A stretch of 64,000 nt of DNA from Cordilura impudica (GCA_963682025.1 OY821519.1:5938668-6002667); one strand, 5' to 3'. Shown: positions 44,900-57,820, numbered from the stretch's first letter. Numbers and translations are program-made. Notes: generated from the letters alone by a model not told the origin.

Positions 44900-46870
44900 T
44901 TCACGTCTGTATATGCCGTTGTGTCCCAATACCTGAAATAATTATCAACGTCATATGCCGTCGTGTCCCTAAATTTTCTAAATTTATCGACGGCATGTGC
45001 GGGTTTGTCCAGCGTGTTAATTGAGGGAAATCCCAATAAATATTTTCAAATGGAATAAGAGGAAATTATTGGGTAAAAAAAAAAAATAAAATCATAAAAA
45101 ACAAGTGAGATCAAAATCCCTCTTAAATACAATATTGTTTTTCAATAATTATTTAAAAATTATAAAAACTTATTTCATAAGATCTAAGAATGTGACATTT
45201 TTTAAATAAAAATCGCACAAATTAATTTTTTGAATTATTCATGTTAATTGAAAAATAAAATAAGTAAATAAATCGGAAAAAGCATGTGCTAATAACCCGG
45301 TAACAAGTATCTAATGGCTAGGATTTCGTAACAACAACCGACAATAAATTTCTATCTTGTTTATATTGCACTGGTTGAATTTTTCATATCATTATTTTTT
45401 TTTACGTGTTTAGTATATATAGAAATATATTTTTTCTCATCAATCATGTATTGATAATCCTCAAAACTACATAGACTACATCTATCAAATATTGATGATA
45501 GTAAAATTAGTGGTGAGAAATGTTTTAGATTTAGCTTAACGTGTTTGTGAATAAACGCACATTTTTTTTTTAATACATTTGGTTATTCATAAAATTCAAA
45601 TATACCAATTTGTATGTATAATATTCGTATATATTTTTTTCTATTTGATATCAATACCTAATTTATCTAAACTTAGCCTCAGGGTAAATGTCTACATTTT
45701 CACATGAAATCAATTTAAAAGGTTACAACGTTTTTCACCATTTATGAGTGGTGTCTGTGTTGCTGCATGGCTTTGGACCTTTTTCCCGGTAATAATTTAG
45801 TAGTGTGTTAATTTGTGAACTTTTATCATAATATATCATCTAAATCTTCCCTAAGATTTTATTTAAAAATATTCGATATATAAAAATGGTTTGACCACCA
45901 AGCCATAATATTTCTCATGCGTAAAAGAAATGAAATTTCCGTTTAGAGGATGAAGTACAAAGAAAACAATTCTAATGGGATAATTTATTTATACACAATA
46001 TTTATAACATTAATTTTATAATTTATAATTTAGATTTTTAAATGGTTTTTATATTCAGAAATATAACTGAAACTTCATACACAATGTTGGCTTTGAATTT
46101 TCTAAAAAAACAAAATAGAATATCGTTATTTTGTATAAGCCATCAGTTTTTTTTTGCAGTAAAATTTGATTAAGCGAGGGCGATTCCGTGCAAAGGTCAA
46201 CCATAGGTCCAACTTTCAAAATTCTAATTTAATAATTTTTGGTACCAATGGGTATAAATGGGTATAAAAATATGACAATTGTTTGTTAGATCTACTTTTT
46301 AACATTTGTGTAGCACATATTTTTCCAGTATGAAAGGAAAATTGCAATTTAATAATTTTGAATATAAAGGCAATGTCATGTCTGTCACATTACAATATAC
46401 TTCTTTTTACTGTAATTTGTTTTAAAATGCATGTTTTTTTAATGCTTTGTTAATAAACTAGCTCTTATATTCACTATTAAACAACTGTTTCTTGTTTTTC
46501 ATGCAAATAACTTCAGAGCTTTTACAAATATCATCTAAAACAGTGATGGCCACAAAGAGAAATGAGAATGTATTAGGTATGTTACAAAAAAAAGGCCATG
46601 TATTGGTATTATGCACTGAACAAAATCACTTTAAATGAAAAATGAAATGAAATGAAATGAAAAAATTCTTTTTTTTGTTTTGTTTTTTCGCACTTTATTA
46701 TTCAACAGAATAATAACATAGTTCCCTAGTTACGTGCCGTAAATAAAAATAAAATAATTAAAATAAATAAAATAATAATAAATGAATAAATAAGTAAATA
46801 AAATAAATAAAAAGCGTAAATCAAAATATGAATTCAAGTATGGATGAACATTTTTTATATTTTTTTTTTT
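44900..46870. other. AT-rich spacer with a short 40-bp repeat
   Basis: At 44913 and 44953 the phrase ATATGCCGTCGTGTCCC (or one-base variant) is repeated; a third relic lies at 44992. Otherwise I see nothing. 46660-46830 has A/T-rich LINE-tail-like sequence. Confidence 0.4.
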
Positions 46871-46872
46871 TT

Positions 46873-47157
46873 ATAAGAAATTAAATATTTGAGCTCGAGG
46901 TCTGATTTTGACAAAAGTTATTTATTAAATCCAATATTTCGATATTCTTTGAATATCATCTTCAGGGATTGTCTACAAATTTTAATTATTAGAACAATAA
47001 AATGATGATGTTATAAATACTTATACATTTTATTGTTCTAATAATTTAAATTTGTAGACAATCCCTAAAGATGATATTCAAAGAATATCGAAACATTGGA
47101 TTTAATAAATAACTTTTGTCAAAATCAGACCTCGAGCTCAAATATTTAATTTCTTAT
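46873..47157. repeat. Long inverted repeat with Penelope-like hammerhead cores
   Basis: Left arm 46873-47004 and right arm 47026-47157 are near-perfect inverse copies of 132 bp around a 21-bp loop. On the minus strand the left arm reads CTGAAGATGATATTC-AAAG-AATATCGAAATATTGG in two parts; the right arm on plus reads CTAAAGA, same stem, GAAACATTGG. This is the same layout as the hammerhead in the Penelope pseudo-LTRs (core, stem II, GAAA), with a different stem II. I read it as two pseudo-LTRs fused tail to tail. Confidence 0.8.
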
Positions 47158-47159
47158 TT

Positions 47160-48285
47160 ACAATTGGAAAGGTCGAATAAAAACATCTTTAATTTTTTTT
47201 TTATTTTTTTTTTTTTGATTTTTTTGAATTTGAATTTTTGAATTTTTTTTTAATTTTAATTTTTAATAAAAAGTTAATTCATGTATGAATGATTAAACAT
47301 CGTCTGAATGAAATGAAGGCACTCAGCTTCATTAAATATATTTAATGTAAATAAAAATTTTTTTTCCAACACCAACAAAATTATTCGCAGTGTACTAAAA
47401 ATACTGAAAAAGAGAATCATAAAACCACTCAGTTGGGCTGTTTTTTTTTTATTTCCAATTTAAAGCGTGTGTTTTGTTTTTGTTTTTTAACAAATATAGC
47501 GGCCGCAACCTGCTTGTTGAAAATTCGGCATACAACTGAATGAAATTATTATTTCTTATGCTTTTGCAGTTCGTTTTGTTAACATTCGTGTCGTGTGTGT
47601 GAAAATTACGAAAAGCAGTCGGCCCCTCGGGGCATTGTGTGAACATCTATGCTCTAAGATGATGTCTGTTTCTTTTCATGTCTCTCACAACTACTTTTTG
47701 CCACTTTTTCTAATGGTAAATATGTTGGTCAGGTCCGTGTAATTAATTTTGTATATTTTTATGAACAATGAAAAACTTTTACTGTATAATATTTTATTAG
47801 AAAGCTCACTGAATGTCATGTCTGTCACTATGGAATTAGCCAATACTAAGAAATTTTTTGATAAAAGAATGTTCAAATTCAATGAAATTCAGTTTTTTCA
47901 TCTTAAATAAAAATTTTAGCAGCTAATGAAATACCTACAGAATCGGTGACAAATTTCAGACTAAATAATCGATTAAATATTTGCAGAAGCACATTTGTAA
48001 GAGGATCATTGATTATTATTAAATTGAGTTAACGAGAATATACGAAGCCGCGGAAGCATTTAGAATAATATTATAACATGGATAACTCAAACACAAACAT
48101 AAACATCAAAATAATATTTTTACCTTGTCAGAAAAATTAATTAAGACCGGGGATGGTTCAAGATCGTCTGTTGACTCTAGATAGTAATTAGTATATCACA
48201 TGATATATAAACTATTTCGACTTTATAAGTTAATTTACGGATACTAATTTCAGAATAACACTCTTATGTATGTTTAGTGCTAGAT
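47160..48285. other. No recognised feature
   Basis: Poly-A/T rich; small ORFs have no support. Confidence 0.4.
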
Positions 48286-48288
48286 GAT

Positions 48289-48365
48289 CTAGCAAACGTT
48301 GTTCTGCCTAAAATAAGTATCTTATTTCAGTATTTATTTTGATCTATAATTCAATTATGGTAGGA
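48289..48365 (-). mobile_element. Helitron-type 3' end remnant
   Basis: On the minus strand GGCAGAACAACGTTTGCTAG resembles the 3' end of element H. It is cut off by the truncated left end of D2. Confidence 0.4.
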
Positions 48366-51220
48366 ATTTTTTAAATTGATTTAGAAAATTTTTGTGGTGC
48401 TTATGAAGCCAAATGTTTGAAAAATTATTTTTTTTTCATGCTTTTGGAAATATTTTACACAAAACTAAGTTTTTTTGCTTTCTGTTTGATCTTTAATATG
48501 CTTCTCAGTTTTTTCAATAAATTTTATTTGAAACGAAAACAATCATAATACAAAACTTGCGTTTTCCAGCTTAATATTAATTTACATCTCATTTTTCGTG
48601 TAACAATTTTGTTCAGTGTTGGTTTTGAAAAAACATTGAAAAAGATATTATAAAAATATGGAAAAAAAATATATTTTTGAAATGTTATTTATGAAAAGTT
48701 TTGAGTAAAAAAATTAAATAAATTAAATTAATGGTTTGGCCAGTTGCCGTTTAGCAGGCGGTTGTGGATCAACATCACTTCTCTCTCTAATATCTTGGTC
48801 ATCGTCATCGTTATCAGAAAGGTCGATAATTTCGTCTAACAGATATGCTGGAATTTCATCTTTGTCTTCTTCTTCTTCCTCTTTTTCCTCGTCTTCCACT
48901 TCTCCAAAGGTGTTTTTATACCACCAACAAATTTCAGCGAGTATTGCATCTGGAGATTTCTTTCCTCTGTACATGAAACGAAAATAGTTTTCAATCGTTA
49001 ACATGTTTAAATTGTGCACTCTGACAAAGATATTAGAAAAATCTAGGAACTCAAAATATGCACACTCTATAATTACCCTATTTCAAATGGAAGCGCAGTT
49101 TGGTGATAACGCTCGCCTTGCTCATCAGATTCAGTTGGCAACTGTTGAGCGAGTTGATCAAGATGCTGATGCAAGAGATGCATTTTGTACGACATATTAA
49201 CCCCAATCTCATCGATAGCTGCCAACATGTTTGCAACAGATTGCCTGTAGTTGTCTTTGCGTTCTTTACCCAAAAGTCCTTTAATGACTGCTTTCAATGC
49301 GAGCCATGCATTTAATTCTCGGTCTGTCAGAACTTGGTCAAAATCTTGACGACTCATTAGTTTCCGTATGTCGGGCCCATTAACAACCCCTTCCTGAATT
49401 TTGGCGGTACTTAGTCTTGGGAAAATGTCTTTTAAGCGGTTGAATACTGCTGGTCTTTTTGCGATACATTTCAAAAAATTTTTAGCAATGCCTAGTTTAA
49501 TGTGGAGCAACAGCAACAAAATTTTCATTTCAGGAACAAGACTTTCGTGTAGCCTATTGTCTTTAGGCCATTTCCGTCCAATGCGACTATTACAGTTATG
49601 CTGTTTGTACTGGATTCTTCATTTAATAACTTCTCCGTATCGTGATCCCAATCGCACAAAAACACGGATATTTTGGACGGCCAGATGCTGTTAAGCCTGT
49701 AATCAACGAAACTAATTTGAGGTCGCAGCAAATGCGCCACTGGTGTTCTTTATATTTGACTACTTCCAGAATGTGTTTCAAATTATCGAAATTTACACCA
49801 GTGTCAGTGCTGTACGCAATCGGACCAGAACGCATTCTATTTGTCTTGTGCAAAAGTCTGAGTCAAACACAAATTTGCAAAAATTCCATCCAATTGGCTT
49901 TGTGTGACTAGGATTGGGTCCTTTGATGTTTCATAGGATGTACCTTCACCAGGGTCGTATTCTGAGAAGAAATCCATGGATGTAGCAGCGGCGGTTGTAG
50001 TACTGATATCCATTTGAAGATCAATACTTCGGTATGTTGGTACTGGAACGAATTCTGAGTGCGGTAATGGTAATTGGACACTTGGCACTGCTACATAAAT
50101 TTTATTCTTTGTTTTCCTTCCATTCAAACTTTTATGGTAGTTGATATATCCATAGCAATTTTCTTCTTGATGCGGGCTGTTGTCTAACCACATCATTGGT
50201 ATAACAAAAGGCATAGCCTTCTTCTTTTCACTTTTCCATTGCATAAGAATTGAATAGCAATTAAAGCAAACTTTTTTAGGGGCATAGTTTGCGTCAGTGA
50301 TAAACTCTTGTGAGAGATACTGTTTGTAGGCTTCCAAAAAAAAAAATCGCTCGCATTGCCACATTTTTCATCGCTTGCCATGAAACATCCACAAACATTA
50401 CAAAAATGGTCCATTTTACATTTTGGTTCCGACATTTTTAATACACGATATATTATAAAATGTTTTTTTTATTTTTTTTGTTTTTATGAAACCGAATCAC
50501 TCACAAAATGAAATAAGTTCCAAAAAAATTAATAGCGAATTTTATCACGGCCGAGCGAAAATTGAAAGATATCATCTTCGGCTGAGTTTCGAGTCTTAAC
50601 TGAATCTTCATTTTTGAAATTAGTTCGCTTGTATGAAATAAAAAAAATCGCTACCTGTGCGGTGGTTGAAAACAAAAAAGTTGTTTTACTAATTCCTAAT
50701 TCCTGGAACTTCCCTTTTTAATTACTTCGACATAAATCGCTATTTATTTAATGGTATTGGGATTTTTAACGAAAATTATCGACTAAGACCATTTTCTTTT
50801 CAAATGAAATTTATTGAGAAGCATATTATAGATCAAATAGAAAGCAAAAAGGACTCACTTTTGTGGAAAATATTTTCAAAAAGCATGAAAAAAAATAATT
50901 TTTCCGACATTTTGCTTCATAAGCACCACAAAAATTTTCTAAATCAATTTTTTTAAAAATTTTTATTGTTGCACAGATCTCTAGCAATAATTTGGCTTTT
51001 ACAGATTGAAAAAATAGGCGACGAGTTATAGCCAAAAAACCATATAAACAATATGCTGAAAATCGGCATTTGACTCCAAAGTTCGAAGGTCGATTTAAAA
51101 AAAAAATTCGAACTAACATAAACAAACGCCGCGATACGGGTCTTCTAGTTTAGCCTCTATTTTCACCCCTCACTCTCAGAATCGACCTAACTTTTGCTAA
51201 CCTGAATTTGTTCCACAGTG
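48366..51220 (-). mobile_element. Element D2: second CACTG-ended transposon copy
   Basis: Reverse-oriented copy of D1. The right end is intact (TTTGTTCCACAGTG, followed by TAA, that is TTA on the element's strand). The left end is truncated and lacks about 290 bp of inverted repeat. It has no repeat A insert and keeps the central coding region that D1 has lost. Confidence 0.9.
48723..50435 (-). pseudogene. D2 transposase-like gene, fuller copy
   Basis: N-terminus MSEPKCKMDHFCNVCGCFMA with C-x2-C; a run of A at about 50333-50345 shifts the frame. Then YLSQEFITDANYAPKKVCFN, CYSILMQWKSEKKKAMPFVI, PMMWLDNSPHQEENCYGYIN and PLPHSEFVPVP, the classic order of this anonymous family. DPGEGTSYETSKDPILVTQS leads to a stop at 49837. 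The centre (49850-49530) holds TGVNFDNLKHILEVVKYKEH, QWRICCDLKLVSLITG (candidate catalytic Asp) and CDWD. Then LHIKLGIAKNF to DEQGERYHQ (candidate Glu) in one open frame (49528-49073). The intron acceptor is mutated (CAG to CAT at about 48976). The acidic C-terminus is at 49000-48723. Dead, but more complete than D1. Confidence 0.82.
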
Positions 51221-51224
51221 TAAT

Positions 51225-52525
51225 GTTACCCATCATATTCCTGATAACGAACAGTGTTTCTTTGCCTAATTTTGGTGCACTAATGTTTCGAAGAAGTAAT
51301 ATAAGGGATGAAACTTTCGAGGGTAATATATGTGGCGGGCGATCCTAGAAAAAAAGTGCATTGAAAAACTCAACTGGAAAATTAATTTCCTGATCCTCCA
51401 TAGTATCAATTGACTTGATTGAAAATGATGTAGATTCCCATTTTTTGCTGTTAAAATCGACCTTTCAGCTTTTCATAAATGATTTTTCTATTTAAATTAA
51501 ATCATAATTTACTTGAACCAGAAATCTTCAATTACAAACTAATTTTATTTTTCTTATCTCGCGTTAACATTAAGCAATGACCTAAAATATTATCAAATTA
51601 AAAATTCTTTTTTATGAGAACGAAAATTTTTCATTTCATTTTACTGCTCTTAATTTGCCAGCGACTACATTTCTAGTCTAAAAACATGCAGCACCTTACT
51701 TCGTACTGTTTTGACTTCTTTATTGTTTTTACAACATAAACTCTGGCAGAGGTTTTTCATAGAATTTTCTTATTACGAGAATATTTTTCACTTAAACACA
51801 GGAAAAACAACAATATATAAGTGTTACAGCAAATATTGTTGTATGAGTTGGAATGTTTTTGAAACTTTCAATGCTGTTTTAGAAGACATTAATAAAATAA
51901 AAACAAAAATAGCAAAATGTCCTAAAGTTGGTTGGAAATAGCAAGCTGTGTTGTTAATTCAAGTACAGAACAATAAATAATGACAAAAAGAAAAACGGAT
52001 CATAAAATTCAATTAGAAAAGTTTAAAATATTAATCTGCAGAAGTTGTCTTCAGTGTAGTTATGACTGTGAAGCATTAAACAAATTGAGGATAGAAGGTG
52101 ATTTAGAGCCATCTGTTTAATATATTCACGGTCACTAAGATAATATATAATTGAAAGTAGTAGTTGAGAAATTGGTGAATATATATAAGTGTATTATTAT
52201 TTTTTAAATATGTTTCTGATGATAGTGGGCCACTGGACGTCGTCATGTGTATTGGTATTCATAGTGGTTAAAGGTATTTTAGCGTCAATAACAACACATT
52301 TTCCTCGGTTGAGGGCTGGTGGTTTTCCTAATGTAACCCCTGATCCGATCACCAATATGATACACACAAAATCATAAAACTTGTACAAATGTCTGTATTA
52401 TTTTATATAGTTTTAAAATTTTTCTTTAATTTTGTTTGAAAATGTTCACACAGAGAAAAACACAACAAAGATATAAATATTCGACTATTATCATTAACTG
52501 ATTTTAGTTAACAATGACTCTATGG
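51225..52525. other. No recognised gene
   Basis: An ORF of 76 codons at 51711-51941 (plus) and a 63-codon minus ORF at 52197-52388 have no recognisable domains; the latter has no AUG. Possibly more decayed transposon. Confidence 0.4.
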
Positions 52526-52529
52526 TATT

Positions 52530-53510
52530 TTCTAGTGCGTTGTGTGGGGGGGTGAGAAATTCCAAGTCATGGTAATTGTACTAGACCACTGTAGTAAAAC
52601 CTCCAAGGGCTTGGCGTTCTTCAGCAAAATTGTAGCTAAGACTTAAATAAATAATTATACCCTATACCACCATGTGGTTTGGGTATAATGACTTTGTGCT
52701 GCTGTTTGTAACAAGCAAAAATATTTGACTTAGAGCCATCTTTTATTACACATATAAAATCAGAATTACTTTTTGAGTTGATTTAACAATGTCCATCCGT
52801 CCGTCCGTCTGTGTGTCCATGTAAACATTGTAATCAATCTGCAGGTCGTAAACATGAATATATTTTGATGAAATTTGGTATTTAACTTCCACCATCCATG
52901 GAATGAATGGGATGGAAATTGGTGAGAATTGGTTCATGTTCGGACCTAGCCCCCATAAAAATGACCCCTATGAAATCGACATAAATTGCCATAAGATCCA
53001 AATTGTCATATAGATCTTACTCAAATTAGGTTTGTATGCGTTTATTACATCCACTAATGAGTAGCCCAAAAATGATACCTATGGGACAACTCTTAGGCAT
53101 AGGCCCCATATAGAGCTGCTTCCCGATCTTCATTTAAATCTATTAAAAAAACAAAAATATTGCACTGATTCTTCTCAAATTTTGTCTGTATACATTTTTG
53201 TAAAACACAAGAGACTTTACCAAACATAGTCAGGATCGGTCCATTTTTGGGCATAGTCCCCATATAGATATAGCATCCGATATGAACTTTTTCATATCTG
53301 AACCCCAAAAAATTGATAAACATCCCACTCAAATTTGGTTTATGCTTATTTTCTATGTCCAGTTAGTTGGGCCAATTTCTTGTCGTTCTTCAGCAAAATT
53401 GTAGCTAAGACTTAAATAAATAATTTTTATTTTTCAAAATAGAATAATTAATACTGATGTATGTTTAATTAAATATTTAAAATATCACTCATACGTTTAC
53501 ATCGTACTAA
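52530..53510 (+). mobile_element. Dispersed repeat C, copy 2, split by repeat A
   Basis: TGAGAAATTCCAAGTCATGG to CTTGGCGTTC matches 6959-7045, and 53424-53510 matches 7310-7400 inverted. Repeat A copy 5 lies in the middle, between 41-bp direct repeats. Confidence 0.7.
52656..53383 (+). mobile_element. Repeat A, copy 5, with 41-bp direct repeats
   Basis: From TATACCCTATACCACCATG to a shortened 3' end: after AGTTAGTTGGGCC the palindrome is missing and only AATTTCTTGT remains. Perfect 41-bp direct repeats flank it (52615-52655, 53384-53424; both begin CGTTCTTCAGCAAAATTGTA). Confidence 0.85.
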
Positions 53511-53514
53511 TAGA

Positions 53515-53850
53515 TCTATAATATTAATAGGCTAGGCAATTTCTTGTGACTGATGTTTTATTCTACAGTTTTATCCCGATTTTGACCAAGCGTATATTAT
53601 TTGAAAGGTATTTCTTTTTAGCCGATTTGCAGATTTACAGATTTTAAAATTTTGTCCCTTATTTTGAGTAAATTGCATTTAAAGTTGCTACTAACACATA
53701 CATAAATTTATACAATGCTATGTGTATGTTTATTAAATTTTTTAATGGGTTTGTAATTAAAATGAGTTTGTTTTTTGTGTTGATTTGTGAATTAGCTATA
53801 ATTGCTTAGCATACTTTAAGAGTCTTTATTTAATGACTAATATTACCTTA
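53515..53850 (+). mobile_element. Short non-autonomous Helitron (HINE), copy 4, truncated
   Basis: TCTATAATATTAATAGGCTA start after an A. It follows copies 2 and 3 to about GTCTTTATTTAATGA and then stops at the TTAA element; hairpin and CTAG end are missing. Confidence 0.85.
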
Positions 53851-53854
53851 TTAA

Positions 53855-54955
53855 CACTTTTGGATTTGGGGTCACATATGATCCCAAAGCAAATGAAAGA
53901 CAATTTACACAAAAAAATTTAAATATTTTATAAGTGCTGTTGAATTTTTAGATGCAAAGCTTAAAATATAAAAAAATGTTCAACTTTTCTATGCAAAAAA
54001 AATTGGATTAAATCGAACAAATTTAATTCATTCCTGGCCTTTGCCAAACTTTGAATTTTGGCATATTAAAAAAATAAATACCTAAATGTAATATACTGTT
54101 CTGGTAAACTAGATGAAACCCTTATTGTTGGTTGTGAAATAAAATTCTGCTATAATTTGCGACAACTTACCTTATGTGCTCCTTGAATATTCATTCACAC
54201 AGAAAATTTGATACGTAATGATTTAAGCGATTTTGTGCCCCAGAAAGCTAAACATTTCAGCTGTTTTAGTATTTCTGCAGAATTTTTCTTTTTTCCTCCA
54301 TCGAAAAGGAAATCTGATGAAGATTTTAAGAAGAGCTACAATTTCTGCATAGAATTATTTGTAGTAAACGATACTGCCGAAAGAGGCGTTATGGTCATAA
54401 AAGATTTTTATAAAGTGTTAACAAATAATGAAGAAGAAAATCAGTTTTTACTAAAGATAGTAGAATCATATAAAAAAACATTATCCTTCCTTTACAAAGT
54501 CAAGTTTAATTTAACAATGTTGAGTTATATTTGAAAAATATTCTTATGGTATTTAGAAAAATATAAAAAGTTTTTAAAAATAAAATAGCAATTTATTTTC
54601 GCGAGCAATAAATAGATAATTACAGCAAAGGTATATCACAGTTGATTACTCTGAGCCCAGGAGCACTGAAGGGTTGAAAAAAAATTAACCAATTATTTAT
54701 CGAATTAAATAGAAAAACAAGCTTTTGGTAATCTTTATTTAAAATCATCTTAAAATCCAAAGCTGGCCTTGGCAGATAATGGGTTAACATCATCGGATTT
54801 ATCCCTAATTTTAGCCACGAAACATCTACACATTTAGTTATAATATCTTGTGTAACACTTTAAAAAATTCAACAGTATTTGCAAAATATTTGAATTTTTT
54901 TACTTAATCGTCCTAAGCTAGCTTGGGGTCAAATATGGCGCTAAGTCCAAATGGG
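53855..54955. mobile_element. TTAA-flanked inverted-repeat element, 1.1 kb
   Basis: TTAA lies on both sides (53851-53854, 54956-54959). The ends are inverted over about 35 bp with substitutions: CACTTTTGGATTTGGGGTCA and CCCATTTGGACTTAGCGCCA. A TTAA duplication fits piggyBac, Kolobok or some MITEs. It contains the ORF at 54208. Confidence 0.75.
54208..54534 (+). pseudogene. 108-codon ORF, fragment of an unnamed family
   Basis: The segment LFVVNDTAERGVMVIKDF followed by KVLTNNEEENQFLLKIVES resembles a C-terminal motif (NDTAERG...NEEQ.QFLL) that I recall from anonymous arthropod proteins. The first 45 codons look random. It ends at a stop, at LTMLSYI. It sits inside a TTAA-flanked inverted-repeat element, so it may be the last part of that element's transposase. 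Family and activity unknown. Confidence 0.45.
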
Positions 54956-54964
54956 TTAATGATG

Positions 54965-55880
54965 TTAAATTATTTTCTTCTCTAGCATATAGTTATAACG
55001 ATGAAATAAAATATTTCAAAATAAAAAAAATTATTAATTTTTGATACAAGGTATTTAAAAAGAGTACATTTACAGAATATTTCACAAAAATCTAATTTTT
55101 CCTGAAATCCACAAAAAATAAATCCTCTTAAAAAACCCTAGACGAGGGGTTTACCCAAAAATTCACAAAATTAATCTCTAATATATAAATCACAAAACCT
55201 CAAAGTGTACGATCCATTTATCTTTTTAATTTTGTTTAAGAAAATTTTTTAAAACTTGAGAAAGGAGTTTTCAAAATTTCATGTTCAAAATTACTTATTT
55301 TCGGTCTAATATTTTAAAATAACTTTTCATATATAGATTGAAAAACGAGTAAGAATAATTTTAAATTAAATAAGGTAACCGCGAGAAAATCTTATTCAAA
55401 CATATAGAAAAAACCTAGGTAATGTGTGGTCATGCAATTTTTATGCATGCTAAAAGTTTCATAACAAGAGCAAAAAATATAAATTGTAGAAAAAAGAACA
55501 ACAGCAAAATTCCAGATCAAAGAGAAGCCTTTAAATATATATCTATGATAACAGGGGACACTTGATTATTTTTTTGATAATAGTTTTTGGAAATTTAGTG
55601 GTATTACCGCTTTGGGATCTTAAGAAATTGATTAAGTTTAAAATTTAACGAAAGCCAAATAAATGATGATACGATATAACACCAGTGAATACAATCCTCA
55701 TTTTCGTTATAGGGATTTTATCCTACACACATCTATCATAAGCCCCATTTCCGGTGTAAGGATTTTGCCTCAAATATTGACGGAGAAAGAACCCCATGAA
55801 TAAGTCAGACATAACATCAATCATTGTGGGAATTTCGATTATTTTTCAAAGAAAATATTTTCTATCTTATTTGTTCAATT
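54965..55880. other. AT-rich spacer
   Basis: Nothing recognised. Confidence 0.5.
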
Positions 55881-55901
55881 ATTTATCTTTTGATTTACAT
55901 C

Positions 55902-56870
55902 TTACGGACTATAAGAATTTAGCAATAATGTTTGTACAATAATTAATATTTTTGAGACTAAAAACTTACAATATGAATTAATTGAAATCTTAAATAAGTT
56001 CGACTTGAAATTATTTTTATCTAAATTGATATTTAAAATGATTGACAAACTATTACACAGCTCTAAACATTTTGTAATTGGTTCATTAACCCCAAACTTC
56101 CTACGTTGAAAATCTTCATAAAATAAATCACGATGAGGATTATGAACCCTCACTTAATTAGACAAAGCATCATAACATATATTATTTCTTAAAATATTAT
56201 ATATAAACATTACAGCAAATGATGATATAAAAATTTACGCCTGATTTTATAAGAAAAAACATCGCCGGACCGATTTATTTTCTTAACTGAAAATTTTGTA
56301 AATAGTTTCTGATTTTTTTCAATTCTGGCAGAATGGCTTTCATAATAATGAAAGAAACATATAATAATTTTAATGCGTTAGAGTCACTAAAGTCCGCAGT
56401 ATTTCGTTTAATGAATCCCAACATTGCATATGCTTTAGATGTTATGTAATTTATATGATTATGAAATTTCAACTCGGAATAAAAAATGACTCCTAAAGCT
56501 TTAACCTCGCCAACTCTCTCAAGAGTATAATTATAAAAATTGGATTACGACAATGAGTTTATGACATAACGCAGCATTTATTAATATTTAAAACAAGACT
56601 GTTTAAATCACACAACCCTTTTAGTGGTATCAAATCTTTTTGAAGAATAACTGAATGAGATATATTTGTAGTATCAGCAAACAATTTCCAATCATCGGCA
56701 AATAGTAATAGATTACAAAATTGCAAACAGTCAGATAAGTAATTTATAAAACTTCAAAATAATAATGGGCCTAAATGTGTTCCTTGAGGAATACTAGAAT
56801 ATACACTAAATTTGAATACAGGAAATCCACTGATCTGAAAATTTGCCATTTTTAAGCATGCATTAAAAAG
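55902..56870 (-). pseudogene. LINE 3 reverse transcriptase and C-terminal part
   Basis: Blocks on the minus strand, in several frames: FSVYSSIPQGTHLGPLLF, LLLFADDWKLFADT (catalytic DD), KDLIPLKGLCDLNSLVLNIN with KC, a decayed thumb block, then KFHNHINYITSKAYAMLGFI with KRNTADFSDSNALKLLY and the C-terminal VRVHNPHRDLFYEDFQRRKF, CLELCNSLS. Multiple stops and shifts. Confidence 0.8.
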
Positions 56871-56899
56871 TAATGTTATACGGCGAACTTTTAGATTTT

Positions 56900-57592
56900 G
56901 ATACCCTCCACACCTCAGTGGCAGAGGGTATATATAGGTTTGTCATTCCGTTTGTAACGCATCGAAATAAATTCCTGAGACCCCAAAAAAATATATTTTC
57001 TTGATCATTATAACAAGGGAAGTTGATTTACCGATTACCGTCTGTCCGTCTGTCTGTGGAAATCACGATCACGTCGTCAATATCTAAGCTAGACCGTTCG
57101 TTTTTATACAATGTCGTTTACTAACATCCCGAAGGAGTGGCTATTAAAAATCGTCAAAATCGGTCAAAGGGTTCACGAGCTATGATTGAAACTTTGAAAA
57201 AACTCTTGAAAAAATAAAATTTTTCAGTGTGTTGTTTTTCTTAAGATATGTTGTAATTTTTCGTATTGTTGAAGTCATTACAGTTGTGTGTATATTAATA
57301 CTGCACGTGTCACATTGGCCTAAGCAAGTTTTACAACATATTTCCTTATCATTAAAATAAAATATTAAAAACTCAAAATAATAAAAATAAAAAATGGAAA
57401 ATGAAAAATGGAAAATGGAAATTAAAAATGAAAAATGAAAAATGAAAATTGAAAATTGAGAAATGAAAAATGGAAAATGAAAATTGAAAAATGAAAAATG
57501 AAAATTGAAAATTGAAAAATGGAAAATGAAAAATGAAAAATTGAAAATCGAAAACGGAAAATGAAAATTAAAAATGGAAAATAGAAAATGAA

Positions 57593-57623
<31 letters not shown>

Positions 57624-57788
57624 ATGGAAAATGAAAAGTGGAAAATGAAGAATGAAAAATTAAAATGGAAAATGGAAAATGAAAAATGGAAAATGAGAAA
57701 TGGAAAATGGAAAATGAAAAATGAGAAATGAAAAATGAAAAATGAAAAACGAAAAATGAAAAATGAAAAATTAAAAATTAAAAATTAA

Positions 57789-57820
<32 letters not shown>

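Noticed and set aside
44900..46870. Search for tRNA or other RNA genes
   Set aside because: No A/B box pair or cloverleaf could be made out by eye here or elsewhere in the window.
49003..49912. Plus-strand ORFs of 65-97 codons over D2
   Set aside because: Antisense to the D2 transposase-like gene.
52197..52388. 63-codon minus ORF with a hydrophobic, signal-peptide-like start (FVCIILVIGSGVTLG)
   Set aside because: The first codon is TTG, an upstream in-frame stop lies close by, there is no AUG and no obvious splice acceptor.
54208..54534. Intact small host gene
   Set aside because: It lies inside a TTAA-flanked inverted-repeat element and only its second half looks conserved.
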